This document shows, piece after piece, positions 25,412-33,998 of a DNA stretch of 64,000 bases (positions within the stretch are counted from its first letter, which is position 1; the number at the start of each line of letters is the position of its first letter). This DNA is from Nocardia cyriacigeorgica GUH-2. GTDB lineage: Bacteria; Actinomycetota; Actinomycetes; Mycobacteriales; Mycobacteriaceae. Location: contig NC_016887.1 in NCBI RefSeq assembly GCF_000284035.1, positions 5,890,001 to 5,954,000 on the forward strand, given 5' to 3'. A model generated the notes under the pieces. The model was not told the DNA's origin, ran no database searches, and was given only the letters and a program-made list of their open reading frames with translations. A program made the translations under genes and the position numbers.

Positions 25412-26074
25412 ATGCTGCGGGAATTCCTGGACAAGGGTGTCGTGTCGGCGCTGGATCGCGCCGCGCACGCGCAGGCGCCGGTGGTGGCGAAGTACGCGTA
25501 CTGGCTGCGCGACCGGCATCCGGAGGAATCGCCCGAGCAGATCGTGCGCCGGCTGGAGCGGCAGTACCTGGTCGCGGTGACCGCGAGCGGTGTTGGCGTG
25601 GGTTTGAGCGCGGCGGTGCCCGGCGTGGGCACGGTGGTGGCCCTGTTCGCGACCGGCGCCGACACGCTGGTGTTCCTGGAAGCCTCGAGCGTGCTGACCA
25701 CGGGAGCCGCCGCCGTCTACGAGATGTCGCCGCAGGACGTGCTCGACAAACGCCTGGTCTCGGCGGTGGTGCTCGGCCAGGCCGGGACGAAGGCGCTGGG
25801 CCAGACCGCGGGCCACGCGGCCGGTAAATGGGCCGACGCGCTCGGCAACTGGATCCCGGGCCTCAACCGCATGGACGACTCGCCCATGAAGCGATTCCTG
25901 GTGCAGTTCATGGTGAAACGCGGCGTGCTCATGTTCGGCAAGGTGATTCCGGCCGGTATCGGCGCGGTGATCGGCGGCGTCGGCAACAACGCGCTCGGCC
26001 GCAACGTCATCGCGAACCTGCACAGCACGCTGGGGCCGGTACCAACGCCGGAACCGGCGCCCGCCACCATCTGA
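25412..26074 (+). CDS. EcsC-like membrane-associated protein
   Basis: 220 residues. YLVAVTASGVGVGLSAAVPG then VGTVVALFATGADTLVFLEA is a glycine-rich hydrophobic hairpin typical of EcsC-type proteins, and GVLMFGKVIPAGIGAVIGGV is a second one. No catalytic motif is visible. The Bacillus EcsC function is itself poorly understood. Single gene between gnd and a small membrane protein gene; an inverted repeat follows its stop. Confidence 0.65.
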   Translation: MLREFLDKGVVSALDRAAHAQAPVVAKYAYWLRDRHPEESPEQIVRRLERQYLVAVTASGVGVGLSAAVPGVGTVVALFATGADTLVFLEASSVLTTGAAAVYEMSPQDVLDKRLVSAVVLGQAGTKALGQTAGHAAGKWADALGNWIPGLNRMDDSPMKRFLVQFMVKRGVLMFGKVIPAGIGAVIGGVGNNALGRNVIANLHSTLGPVPTPEPAPATI

Positions 26075-26090
26075 GACTTATGTTTCGGTT

Positions 26091-26122
26091 CGGCGGACGC
26101 GACGCAGCAGCGTAGTCCGCCG
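26091..26122. terminator. Possible terminator between convergent genes
   Basis: CGGCGGAC (26091-26098) pairs with GTCCGCCG (26115-26122) around a 16-base loop. Modest stem, but well placed between the EcsC-like gene and a convergent membrane-protein gene. Confidence 0.5.
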
Positions 26123-26149
26123 CTGCACCGCGCTGGCCTGCCGCGACTT

Positions 26150-26527
26150 TCACGCCTCCCGGCTGCGCACCCACGCGTACCCGAAACCGAGCGTGAAGCC
26201 GAGGTGCACGACGAGAAACACCGCCGCGAGGTCACGCGCCTCACCACTGATCACGCCCCAAATGTCATTGGCGGCAACGGCACCGAAGCCGACGATATTC
26301 GCCAGCACCACCGTCCCCCGCACCGCCACCGCCTCCGCATTACGCGAGGTCCAGTTCAACACCGCGATCCCCAGCAGCGGCCCACCCAACAGCCGAAGCA
26401 GTGCGATCAGTTCCGGCGAAGCATCCTCCGGCACCGCCCCGACGCCGAACTGCGACGGCACGAAGATCAACGCCAGACCGACGCCCGCGAGATAGATCGC
26501 GGTGATGACGAAAAGCGGCTTGAGCAT
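26150..26527 (-). CDS. Small four-helix membrane protein, unknown function
   Basis: 125 residues with four hydrophobic segments: PLFVITAIYLAGVGLALIFV, LIALLRLLGGPLLGIAVLNW, VAVRGTVVLANIVGFGAVAA and AAVFLVVHLGFTLGFGYAWV. ATG 26527 was chosen because GAGGTG precedes it and the first helix starts immediately; longer in-frame starts add charged, arginine-rich sequence. No family recognised beyond a DoxX/DUF-like small membrane protein. Confidence 0.75.
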   Translation of the reverse strand: MLKPLFVITAIYLAGVGLALIFVPSQFGVGAVPEDASPELIALLRLLGGPLLGIAVLNWTSRNAEAVAVRGTVVLANIVGFGAVAANDIWGVISGEARDLAAVFLVVHLGFTLGFGYAWVRSREA

Positions 26528-27141
26528 ACGAGCACCTCGGGAGGAGACTGCGACGAACTCAGGATCGCAGAAAACGATCGGCCAGGCAGGCCAACTGTGC
26601 TTGAACAGCGTCCGCTCACGAACCCGAACCCGCCATTGCCTCCGGGATCGCGGTCTGTCGCGCTCAACCACCGCAAACCCGCTGTAGCGGACACGGCGCT
26701 GGTTGTCGAGGTCGTGTCGCCGACCACCATGACCGCCCACTTGGTCGACAAGCGCGCCGAGTACGGGCGGTTCGGGATTCCGGCCGCATCGGCGTTACCA
26801 CCTTGTGATCTTTCGCATGGTGCAGGCTGCCGAAATCGACGGCAATGCGCGGCGCGGCGATGCTGATACGGTCGCCATTACCAGGCGATCTCCTTCCGAT
26901 TCCGCGGAATCCGCGGACGTCACCCGCGGCGCGTGGCATGGTTGCATTTGCCGGTCAGGGTGTGTTTACCTGCTCGTAACCTGCTGGGCTGTCGGGGCCG
27001 GGTGGTGATCGATCGGTGTTTCGGCATCCGAGCCGGTCAGTTCGGAATGTGGCTATCCGCGGGAAATGTGCTGTCACATCGCGCATTTCTTGAATTCGAG
27101 ATCAAGAAATCGAGCGTGCGGAGAGGAAGGCTGAACGGCTG
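26528..27141. other. Gene-poor region with a decayed gene fragment
   Basis: 614 bases without an intact gene. It contains the Uma2-like remnant annotated separately (26672-26782) and the upstream region of the secreted-protein operon at 27142. Base composition drops in AT-rich patches near 27060-27110. No operator or RNA structure was found here. Confidence 0.55.
26672..26782 (+). pseudogene. Uma2-family (DUF820) endonuclease-fold fragment
   Basis: In one forward frame the DNA reads ADTALVVEVVSPTTMTAHLV then DKRAEYGRFGIP. This closely resembles the Uma2/DUF820 core, where LVVEVxSPSTxxxDxxxKxxxYxxAGIP carries the catalytic-fold residues. The fragment is not preceded by the N-terminal half nor followed by the conserved C-terminal strand; the frame then continues as unrelated arginine-rich sequence. 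It is most likely a degraded copy. Confidence 0.6.
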
Positions 27142-28410
27142 ATGCGTATCGGAATGGTGCTACGCGCGGCGGTGGTGCTGCTCGCGGCCGCGGTCGGACT
27201 GGGCCTGGCCACGGCGCCTGCGTCCGCCGGCGAACTCGACCGCTATCTGGATCTGCCGCTGGTGAACCGCAATGCCGAAGCGGGCCCGGGCGGGGTGCAT
27301 CCGGATCTGCCCTACGACGCGGCTCAGTTGCGCGGCCTGCTCGATCAGGCCCGCGCCGAGGGCGTCGCCCCCACGCGCTACGCCGCGCTGCTCTACCAAT
27401 ACTGGCTGGTGGACGCCACCAACAAGGCCGGAATCGACCTGCGGACGTGGGATCCACGCGCCGGCGTGGAGGCCAACCGGCAGAACCTGATCAGGTCCTA
27501 CCGCTACTACGAAGACCTGCAACTGGCCCACCGCGAACTGCAATGGGCGGGCATGGGTGGCCAGGTCGGCGCCGACTTCGGTGGCGGCCTCATCGACTTC
27601 GAGCTGATGAGCAACATCTACTCGCTGCCCGGGCTCTCGGAATCGGCGCGCGGTGTGATCGCCGCCGTCGAACAGGCAGCGGGCCCGCAGGCGGTGGCCA
27701 TGCTGCCGCGTGGGCTGGCCGCGCTCGCCGAGGCGGGACCGCGAATCGCCCCCGAGGACTTGCACTACATCATCGGGATGATCCTGGTGATGCAGAAGAA
27801 CATCTTCTCCGATCTGATGCCGATGCACGACGCCTACGTCACCGGCGGGCTGCCCGCCCTCGAGGAATTCCAGGCCGCGGGCCTCTTCGGCGCCGACATC
27901 ATGAATGCCTGGCGCGGCATCGCCTCCGGCGACCACGACCGCATCGCCGACGGCAACGCGACTCTGCTGCGGCGTGAACAGGAATGGGCCATCGGCGCCC
28001 AGTGGGACAAGGTGCGCGCGTACAAGGGCGCGGTCGGCGAGGCCATCACCTACGTCAGCGGCGCTGCCGGTTCACCGTCGGTCGCCGGGGTGGCGCCACC
28101 GCGGGAATTCAATCCGGTGCGGATTCCGTTCACCATGGCCGACGGCAGGCCCGCCCTGTTGACGATGCCGCTGCCGGATTGGAACTGGTCGGTGCTGGAT
28201 GCCCGCTGGGACTACATCACCTCCGAGCTGCTGCCCAAATACAAGTGGCAGGTCGAAAACAATTGGCCCGCATTGGAAGCGGTTATGCGCACGCCGTACG
28301 AAATCCAAATGGAATCGCATCGCCCGCTGCTGAATATCCCGCAGCTGCTGGATTCGGCGGTGCGGCAGATGAAGGTGACGCCGGTCGGCGCGGAAATGGC
28401 GGTGAATTGA
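27142..28410 (+). CDS. Secreted protein of unknown function, operon partner of lipase-fold protein
   Basis: 422 residues with signal peptide (MRIGMVLRAAVVLLAAAVG and LGLATAPASAGE). No family recognised. Visible features are a largely helical, charged mature part with RYAALLYQYWLVDATNKAGI, NLIRSYRYYEDLQLAHRELQ, IIGMILVMQKNIFSDL and WSVLDARWDYITSELLPKYK. The stop is two bases before the ATG of the lipase-like gene, so the pair is cotranscribed and probably coexported. Since the partner seems to lack catalytic residues, this may be a binding or inhibitory protein, but that is speculation. Confidence 0.8.
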   Translation: MRIGMVLRAAVVLLAAAVGLGLATAPASAGELDRYLDLPLVNRNAEAGPGGVHPDLPYDAAQLRGLLDQARAEGVAPTRYAALLYQYWLVDATNKAGIDLRTWDPRAGVEANRQNLIRSYRYYEDLQLAHRELQWAGMGGQVGADFGGGLIDFELMSNIYSLPGLSESARGVIAAVEQAAGPQAVAMLPRGLAALAEAGPRIAPEDLHYIIGMILVMQKNIFSDLMPMHDAYVTGGLPALEEFQAAGLFGADIMNAWRGIASGDHDRIADGNATLLRREQEWAIGAQWDKVRAYKGAVGEAITYVSGAAGSPSVAGVAPPREFNPVRIPFTMADGRPALLTMPLPDWNWSVLDARWDYITSELLPKYKWQVENNWPALEAVMRTPYEIQMESHRPLLNIPQLLDSAVRQMKVTPVGAEMAVN

Positions 28411-28412
28411 CC

Positions 28413-29795
28413 ATGAAGGCAACACGATTCACGCGACCGTCCCGGTTCCGTGCCCTCACCGCGCTGTCCGCGGCCGCGGTGACGCTGTTCGCCGGTGCCG
28501 GCATCGCTTTCGCCCAACCCGAACCCGAGCAGCCCGCGCCCTTCGTCCCGCCGCGCACGCCCGGACTCGGCGAGGTGTTCAACGGGTATGTGATCGGCAC
28601 GCTCCAGGGCGCCACCCTCGCCTCACCGCAGGAAGCCTTCCAAGCGCTGCTCGCCAACGACCCCTTCTATCAGGAGCCCCCGCTGACCGGCGACGAAAAG
28701 CCGGGCACAGTGCTGAAATCCAAGAAGGTCGACGTCTTGTTCTCCGGCGTGAAGCCGGCGAACCTCGATGCCTACAAGCTGATGTACGTCACCACCGGCG
28801 TCGACGGCGTCACGCCCGTGATCAGCACCGGCATCCTGATGATCCCGGTCGACGGTAAGCCGAACGACCAGCGCAAGCTGATCTCCTATCAGGAGGCCAA
28901 CGACAGCGTCGGCGCGTCCTGCCATCCCAGCACCCAGTGGACCGGCGGCGACCCGCTCGACGGCGCGTCCTGGTCGGCGCTCGGCCCGCTGGCCATGCTG
29001 TTCGGCAAGGGCTACGCGGTGATGATCTCCGATGTCGGCAATGACGCCGACCGCAAACCGCACGGCGTCTTCGCGGGCAAGTTCGCCGCCCACGCCCAGC
29101 TCGACGGCGCCCGCGCGGCTCTGAACTTCCGCGAGGCCGGACTCGACCCCAAGGCCCAGGTGGGTCTGTTCGGTATCGCCGGTGGCGGCGTCGGCGCGGG
29201 CTTCTCCGCCGAACTCCAGCCCACCTACGCACCGGAGCTGGATGTGAAAGCCACGGTGCTGGAAGGCATGGTGGTGAAGCCGCGCAACTTCATGCGCGTG
29301 GCCGACGGTTCGGTGGGCTCCGGCTTCGCCTTCGCGACCCTGCTCGGGCTCGAGCCGTGGTATCCGGAGATGAAGATCGACGAAAAGCTCAATCCCGCAG
29401 GCAAAGCCATCGCCGATTTCTTCCGCACCCAATGCCAGACCCCGGCCTACTTCGGCATGCCGTTCGTCCCGCTGAACATGCTGTTCAAGTCGGGCCTCAA
29501 CCCCGCCGACGAACCGGCCTTCCAGCACGTCTACGACGACAATGTCCTCGGCCACGCGGGCACGCCGGAATCCAAGGTGCTCATCACTTCGTGCGCGGCA
29601 GACGATTCGTTCATGTCCCTGGTCCCGGCCGCGGACTCACGTGAGCTGGCCGATATCTACCGTTCCAAGGGGACCGACGTCACCTATGCGCCGTCCAATT
29701 GCAGCATGGTCCGGATGATCACCGATCTTTACGGTTGGGGCACCGATCTTTTCGGGATGCAGACCATTGATTGGCTGGATGCGCAGTTCGATTGA
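28413..29795 (+). CDS. Secreted lipase-family protein lacking the catalytic serine (probable pseudoenzyme)
   Basis: 460 residues with a signal peptide ending near GIAFAQ. The fold is the secretory lipase (LIP) family: LMYVTTGVDGVTPVISTGIL, ISYQEANDSVGASCHPSTQW, YAVMISDVGNDADRKPHGVF, then the nucleophile strand. Where active members have G-Y-S-x-G-G, this protein has GIAGGG, with alanine at residue 256. The expected C-terminal histidine is also not obvious: the segment after the acidic strand reads YAPSNCSMVRMITDLYGWG. The acidic strand SCAADDSFMSLVP is kept. It therefore probably does not hydrolyse esters by the usual triad, although the rest of the fold is intact and under no sign of decay. 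Confidence 0.85.
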   Translation: MKATRFTRPSRFRALTALSAAAVTLFAGAGIAFAQPEPEQPAPFVPPRTPGLGEVFNGYVIGTLQGATLASPQEAFQALLANDPFYQEPPLTGDEKPGTVLKSKKVDVLFSGVKPANLDAYKLMYVTTGVDGVTPVISTGILMIPVDGKPNDQRKLISYQEANDSVGASCHPSTQWTGGDPLDGASWSALGPLAMLFGKGYAVMISDVGNDADRKPHGVFAGKFAAHAQLDGARAALNFREAGLDPKAQVGLFGIAGGGVGAGFSAELQPTYAPELDVKATVLEGMVVKPRNFMRVADGSVGSGFAFATLLGLEPWYPEMKIDEKLNPAGKAIADFFRTQCQTPAYFGMPFVPLNMLFKSGLNPADEPAFQHVYDDNVLGHAGTPESKVLITSCAADDSFMSLVPAADSRELADIYRSKGTDVTYAPSNCSMVRMITDLYGWGTDLFGMQTIDWLDAQFD

Positions 29796-29804
29796 CGGGT
29801 GAGC

Positions 29805-29836
29805 GCCGCCCGGCCGGGTGATGGTGGCCGGGCGGC
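29805..29836. terminator. Bidirectional terminator hairpin
   Basis: GCCGCCCGGCC (29805-29815) and GGCCGGGCGGC (29826-29836) form an 11-base perfect stem between two convergent genes whose stops flank it. Confidence 0.75.
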
Positions 29837-31474
29837 TCACGCGCCGGTGCGACGGCAATCCATATCGGCCTGCGGCAGTTCGCCGTCGAGCAGAAATTGG
29901 TCGACCGCAGCTCCGATACAGGGATTCTGGAGCGTGAGAACACTGTGCCATCGCGTATCGCGCAGGGTGACCAAGCGAGACGCGCTCATCAGCCGGCGCA
30001 TGGACTGCGCACCCGAGTAGGGAGTGCGGATATCGCCGTCGGCGTGCAGCAGCAGTACCGGTACAGAATGCTGGATCCGAGTCGGCGGCTCCAACGGTGC
30101 GGGCCAGAATGCGCACGGCGCGATGTTGTTGGCAAGCGGTCCGAAGATCGGCCACTCGATTCTGCTGCGTTCGATATTGCCCCAGTACCACTCCGGATCA
30201 CGCGGTGCGGCGACGTCGCCACACTTGATAGCCATATGCGCTTCGAACAGGCCGCCAGACCCGACCCATCCGCGCATCACTTCCCACAGCGGGATCGGTT
30301 GCACGGCATGGCCGTCACCCACGGCGCGAAGCTGCTGGATCAATTCGGCCAATTCGGCGGTGTACATCGGATACGACAGTGCGAGATTCAGTACGGTGAG
30401 CAAGTTGTCGTCGTCGACGCTCAGTCCAGCGATCTCGATCGGCCGCTGCGCCACTCGCGCAATGAGGTCCCGAACCGTGGTCAGCACCGCCCCGGTACTG
30501 TCACCCAGCTGAAACTGCTGCTGTTCGGCAGCCACCGTTTTCGCCCATTCGGCCAACGCGGCCTCGGTGGCTGGGCCCGAATCCTGGAACAGGCCCAGCC
30601 AGTAGCGTTCCGGGTCGACCACGCTGTCCAGCACGATCCGGTCACTGTGCTCCGGGAACATCTGGGTGAACACCGCTCCCAGGTAGCTGCCGTAGGACGG
30701 CCCGTAATAGCTGATCTTCGACTCGCCGAGCACTCCACCGATCATCCGCATATCGCGCGCGGTATTGCGGGTGTTGATGTGCGGTAGCGCCGCGCCCTCC
30801 GCCCCGATGCACAGCGCGGCCAAGTGCGCCGCGCGCTGGACATTGCGGTCGAAGGAGGCTCGATCCGGACCTGGCTGGGCATCGCCGCCCGGTACACGGC
30901 CTGCCGGCCATCCACAGGCGACCGGCGCCGACCGGCCGACCCCGCGCGGGTCGAACCCGATCAGGTCGTAGGCCGCCCGCACCTCGGCCGACAGCCCACT
31001 GCGGACCCCCTGGCCAGGATTCAATGCGGGCACGCCCGGGCCACCGGTATTGGTCAGCAATACCCCACGCCGCCGGGCCGGGTCGGTCGCGGGCATGCGT
31101 GAAATCGCGAGGCCGATCGTCCGCCCACCCGGCGCGCTGTAATCGAGCGGAACCCTGATCTCCGCGCATTCGCCGCGCACCGCGGCCAGATCGGGGTCCG
31201 GACACGCATGCCAGACCACGCGCTGACGCTCGAACGGCTCGAGTCCGGCCCCCGCGCCGACAAGCTCGGCCCCCGCTCTGGTGAGTCCCGGCTCCGCTCC
31301 GCCCAGTCCAGGCCCGGTCCGGGCAAATCGCGCTGCCGCGTCGGTGATTCCGGAATCCGCCCAGATTGATCCGGCTCCCGAGCCGATAGATCCGGCGCCG
31401 AGCCCCACGGCGGTCGCGAGAGCCGCGCCAACGGTGACAAACGCAGCACCGCGATGAAACCACCTGGCGTGCAT
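29837..31474 (-). CDS. Secreted alpha/beta hydrolase, tripeptidyl aminopeptidase-like (TAP family)
   Basis: 545 residues. The N-terminus carries an export signal (RGAAFVTVGAALATAVGLGA), then a glycine/alanine-rich linker, then the peptidase-type alpha/beta hydrolase. GVLLTNTGGPGVPALNPG is the oxyanion loop, YDLIGFDPRGVGRSAPV the following strand, YYGPSYGSYLGAVFTQMFPE holds the nucleophile serine (GPSYG), LLLHADGDIRTPYSGA the aspartate and LRDTRWHSVLTLQNPC the histidine. This is the pattern of mycobacterial CaeA-like and Streptomyces Slp/TAP proteases. The ATG at 31474 has AGGAGG eight bases upstream. The substrate is likely an extracellular peptide or ester. Confidence 0.86.
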   Translation of the reverse strand: MHARWFHRGAAFVTVGAALATAVGLGAGSIGSGAGSIWADSGITDAAARFARTGPGLGGAEPGLTRAGAELVGAGAGLEPFERQRVVWHACPDPDLAAVRGECAEIRVPLDYSAPGGRTIGLAISRMPATDPARRRGVLLTNTGGPGVPALNPGQGVRSGLSAEVRAAYDLIGFDPRGVGRSAPVACGWPAGRVPGGDAQPGPDRASFDRNVQRAAHLAALCIGAEGAALPHINTRNTARDMRMIGGVLGESKISYYGPSYGSYLGAVFTQMFPEHSDRIVLDSVVDPERYWLGLFQDSGPATEAALAEWAKTVAAEQQQFQLGDSTGAVLTTVRDLIARVAQRPIEIAGLSVDDDNLLTVLNLALSYPMYTAELAELIQQLRAVGDGHAVQPIPLWEVMRGWVGSGGLFEAHMAIKCGDVAAPRDPEWYWGNIERSRIEWPIFGPLANNIAPCAFWPAPLEPPTRIQHSVPVLLLHADGDIRTPYSGAQSMRRLMSASRLVTLRDTRWHSVLTLQNPCIGAAVDQFLLDGELPQADMDCRRTGA

Positions 31475-31661
31475 ATGAATCCCCTCCTGAAGGAAGGTTA
31501 TCGCGGGTGCTGCGTCGGGACAACGAGTCGCGTTCCGGATCGAGCGCAGCCGAGCTCGCCGGGCAGACCTTGTCGTTCATTCCGGCTGTCGGATCCGCAC
31601 TGAGCGGGCATGATGAGGACGTTCCGTCCCGAATCGACCGCCGTCACCGAGGAGGTAGCCG

Positions 31662-32222
31662 GTGCTTCCCGTCACGTACTCGATGAGTGTCTCGCTGGAC
31701 GGTTTCATCGCCGGACCAGACGACGACATCAGCTGGACGGCCCCGGAGCCGGAGATCTTCCGCTTCCACATCGAGCAGACCCGCAATCTGGCCGGGCTCG
31801 TGTGCGGCCGCAAGTTGTACGAGGCGATGCTGGTGTGGGAGACCGCCGAGCAGACCATGACCGACGAGGACGAGCTGGAGTTCGCCCGGATCTGGCGCCC
31901 GATCCCCAAGGTGGTGTTCTCGAAGACCCTGGATTCGGTGCAGGGCAACGCCCGCCTGGCCACCGACGATCTCGCCACCGAGCTCGCCCGGCTCCGCGAT
32001 CAGCCCGGCGACGGCGTGGTCGAGATCGGCGGCGCCACCCTCGCCGCGACCGCCATCGCCGAGGACCTGATCGACGAATACCGCCAGTTCGTCTACCCGA
32101 TCATCGTCGGCGCCGGCATCCCGTTCTTCCCGCCCCGCGCCAAGTCCCTCGAACTGGAGCTGGTCGAGTCGCGAGCCCTGAGCCCGACCGTCGCCTACCT
32201 GCGTCACCGGCGCAAGCGCTGA
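31662..32222 (+). CDS. Dihydrofolate reductase-like (RibD C-terminal) family protein
   Basis: 186 residues from GTG 31662, with GGAGG six bases before it. MSVSLDGFIAGPDDDISWTA is the entry of the DHFR/RibD-like superfamily, RKLYEAMLVWET, IPKVVFSKTLDSVQ and DGVVEIGGATLAATAIAEDL the NADPH-binding and substrate strands, and YRQFVYPIIVGAGIPFFP the end. The family uses NADPH; individual substrates are unknown. Single gene, divergent from the hydrolase gene at 29837 and convergent with fadA2. Confidence 0.85.
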   Translation: MLPVTYSMSVSLDGFIAGPDDDISWTAPEPEIFRFHIEQTRNLAGLVCGRKLYEAMLVWETAEQTMTDEDELEFARIWRPIPKVVFSKTLDSVQGNARLATDDLATELARLRDQPGDGVVEIGGATLAATAIAEDLIDEYRQFVYPIIVGAGIPFFPPRAKSLELELVESRALSPTVAYLRHRRKR

Positions 32223-32356
32223 ACCGGACATGCCTGCGAGCCGCAGGCACGCCGCCTCGCGGCAACCGCCGGTAGCCGCGATATCGCCAAGGTCAGTCAG
32301 CGAGTTCGGCCCGCCTGAAACGGAGCTCGCGTTCGACCCGACGCAGGGGAAAGGCA

Positions 32357-32378
32357 AATCGGCAGTATATTGCCGATT
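32357..32378. promoter_or_regulatory. Palindrome copy 1: AATCGGCA-N6-TGCCGATT
   Basis: Perfect eight-base arms AATCGGCA (32357-32364) and TGCCGATT (32371-32378) around GTATAT. The outer bases GGCA and GCC extend the symmetry with a one-base shift. The arrangement resembles a dimeric repressor operator more than a terminator, since a 22-base palindrome with an AT core is repeated 61 bases away. Confidence 0.5.
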
Positions 32379-32418
32379 GCCGCCGTCCAGGACCGCTGGA
32401 GGTAGCGATTTCAGACAG

Positions 32419-32438
32419 ATCGGCAAGATTCTGCCGAT
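32419..32438. promoter_or_regulatory. Palindrome copy 2: ATCGGCA-N6-TGCCGAT
   Basis: Perfect seven-base arms ATCGGCA (32419-32425) and TGCCGAT (32432-32438) around AGATTC. It has the same arms and spacer length as copy 1, with a different spacer sequence, as expected of a protein-binding site conserved by function. Confidence 0.5.
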
Positions 32439-32501
32439 TTATTCGTGAGCCTGCGACTGCGTCTCGGTTCCGAAGTTCGCCGGGTAACTCCCGCCGACGC
32501 G

Positions 32502-32541
32502 AAAAAGGGGTGGCACCCGGCGCATTGCCGGATGCCACCCC
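32502..32541 (-). terminator. Intrinsic terminator of fadA2
   Basis: On the minus strand GGGGTGGCA and TGCCACCCC arms, with an inner CCGG/CCGG stem, are followed by TTTTT. One of the few classical U-tract terminators in the window, 32 bases after the fadA2 stop. Confidence 0.85.
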
Positions 32542-32573
32542 TGATGCGAGGTTCCGCGTAACCGCGGAGCGGG

Positions 32574-33896
32574 TCAGCGCTCCAGGATCGCGACGACGCC
32601 CTGGCCGCCGGCGGCGCAGATGGAGATCAGCGCGCGGCCCGAGCCCTTCTCGGCCAGCATCTTCGCGGTCGAGGCCACGATGCGGCCGCCGGTGGCGGCG
32701 AACGGGTGGCCCGCGGCCAGCGAGGAGCCGTTGACGTTGAGCTTGCTGCGGTCGATCGAACCCAGCGCGCCGTCCAAGCCGAGGCGCTCCTTGCAGTACT
32801 GGTCGGACTCCCAGGCCTGCAGGGTGGCCAGCACGACCGAGGCGAAGGCCTCGTGGATCTCGTAGTAGTCGAAATCCTGCAGGGTCAGGCCGTTGCGGGC
32901 GAGCATGCGCGGCACCGCGTAGGTGGGCGCCATCAGCAGGCCGTCGGGGCCGTGGATGTAGTCGACGGCGGCGACCTCGGAGTCCACCAGGTGCGCGAGC
33001 ACCGGCAGGTTGCGCTCGGCGGCCCACTCGTCGCTGGACAGCAGCACCGCGGAGGCGCCGTCGGTGAGCGGGGTGGAGTTGCCCGCGGTCATGGTCGCGT
33101 CACCGGCCTTGACGCCGAAGACCGGCTTCAGGGTGGCCAGCTTCTCGATCGAGGAGTTCGGGCGCAGGTTGTCGTCGCGGGTCAGCCCGAGGAACGGGGT
33201 GATCAGGTCATCGAAGAAACCGCGGTCGTAGGCGGCGGCCATGTTCTTGTGCGACAGGTAGGCCAGCTCGTCCTGGGCCTCGCGAGCGATGCCGAACTCC
33301 TTGGCGGTGATGGCGGCGTGCTCACCCATCGACAGGCCGGTGCGCGGCTCGGCGTTGCGCGGGATCTCGATGCCGAGCATGCTCGGGCGCAGCTGGCCGA
33401 CCAGCTTGAGGCGATCCTTGTTGGTCTTGGCGCGGTTGGCGTCGAGCATCCACTCGCGCATGCCCTCGCTGACGCCGATGGGCGCGTCGGAGGTGGTGTC
33501 GGTGCCGCCGCCGACGCCTGCGTCGATGCGGCCGGCCGCGATGGCGTCACCCACGGTGACGATGGCCTGCAGGCCGGTGCCACAGGCCAGCTGCAGGTCG
33601 TGGGCGGGGGTGTAGGGGCTGAGCTTGCTGCCGAGCACGCTCTCGCGGATCATGCCGTGCTCGCCGACCCGCTTGAGCACGGCGCCGCCGACGACCATGC
33701 CGAGCCGCTCGCCCTGCAGGCCGAAGCGGCTGACCAGGCCGTCCAGGGCGGCGGTGAACATGTCCTGGTTGGAGGCGTGGGCGTACGCCTTGTCGGAACG
33801 AGCGAACGGAATCCGGTTACCGCCAACGATCGCGACCGGACGCGGCTGCTTGGTGGTCTTGGCCGGGCTCTTCGTCGAACGGGCTTTGCTAGTCAC
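32574..33896 (-). CDS. fadA2: Acetyl-CoA C-acyltransferase FadA2-like thiolase
   Basis: 440 residues. Thiolase cleaves 3-ketoacyl-CoA with CoA to acetyl-CoA plus a shortened acyl-CoA in beta-oxidation, or runs in reverse. VAIVGGNRIPFARSDKAYAH begins the fold; HDLQLACGTGLQAI holds the nucleophile cysteine (about residue 105), NVNGSSLAAGHPFAATGGR the histidine of the active site, and ISICAAGGQGV the second cysteine. GTG 33896 is preferred over the in-frame TTG four codons upstream because GGAG sits seven bases before it. It is divergent from fabG4-htdX, and a near-perfect operator lies in the shared region, so both transcripts are probably co-regulated. Confidence 0.92.
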   Translation of the reverse strand: MTSKARSTKSPAKTTKQPRPVAIVGGNRIPFARSDKAYAHASNQDMFTAALDGLVSRFGLQGERLGMVVGGAVLKRVGEHGMIRESVLGSKLSPYTPAHDLQLACGTGLQAIVTVGDAIAAGRIDAGVGGGTDTTSDAPIGVSEGMREWMLDANRAKTNKDRLKLVGQLRPSMLGIEIPRNAEPRTGLSMGEHAAITAKEFGIAREAQDELAYLSHKNMAAAYDRGFFDDLITPFLGLTRDDNLRPNSSIEKLATLKPVFGVKAGDATMTAGNSTPLTDGASAVLLSSDEWAAERNLPVLAHLVDSEVAAVDYIHGPDGLLMAPTYAVPRMLARNGLTLQDFDYYEIHEAFASVVLATLQAWESDQYCKERLGLDGALGSIDRSKLNVNGSSLAAGHPFAATGGRIVASTAKMLAEKGSGRALISICAAGGQGVVAILER

Positions 33897-33998
33897 TCGA
33901 GTCTCCAAGGTCTCGTCGGGATCTTCCGGCGCGCCCCGGTGCCGGTGCGGAACCCCTCCACACGTCTCGGCGCCGGTCGCAATCGGTTTACATTAAAC

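Larger units (their letters stand above)
32223..32573. other. Convergent intergenic region with paired palindromes
   Basis: No intact gene. It holds two copies of an ATCGGCA-N6-TGCCGAT palindrome and the fadA2 terminator. The flanking genes end on both sides, so the palindromes have no obvious promoter to control. Confidence 0.55.
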
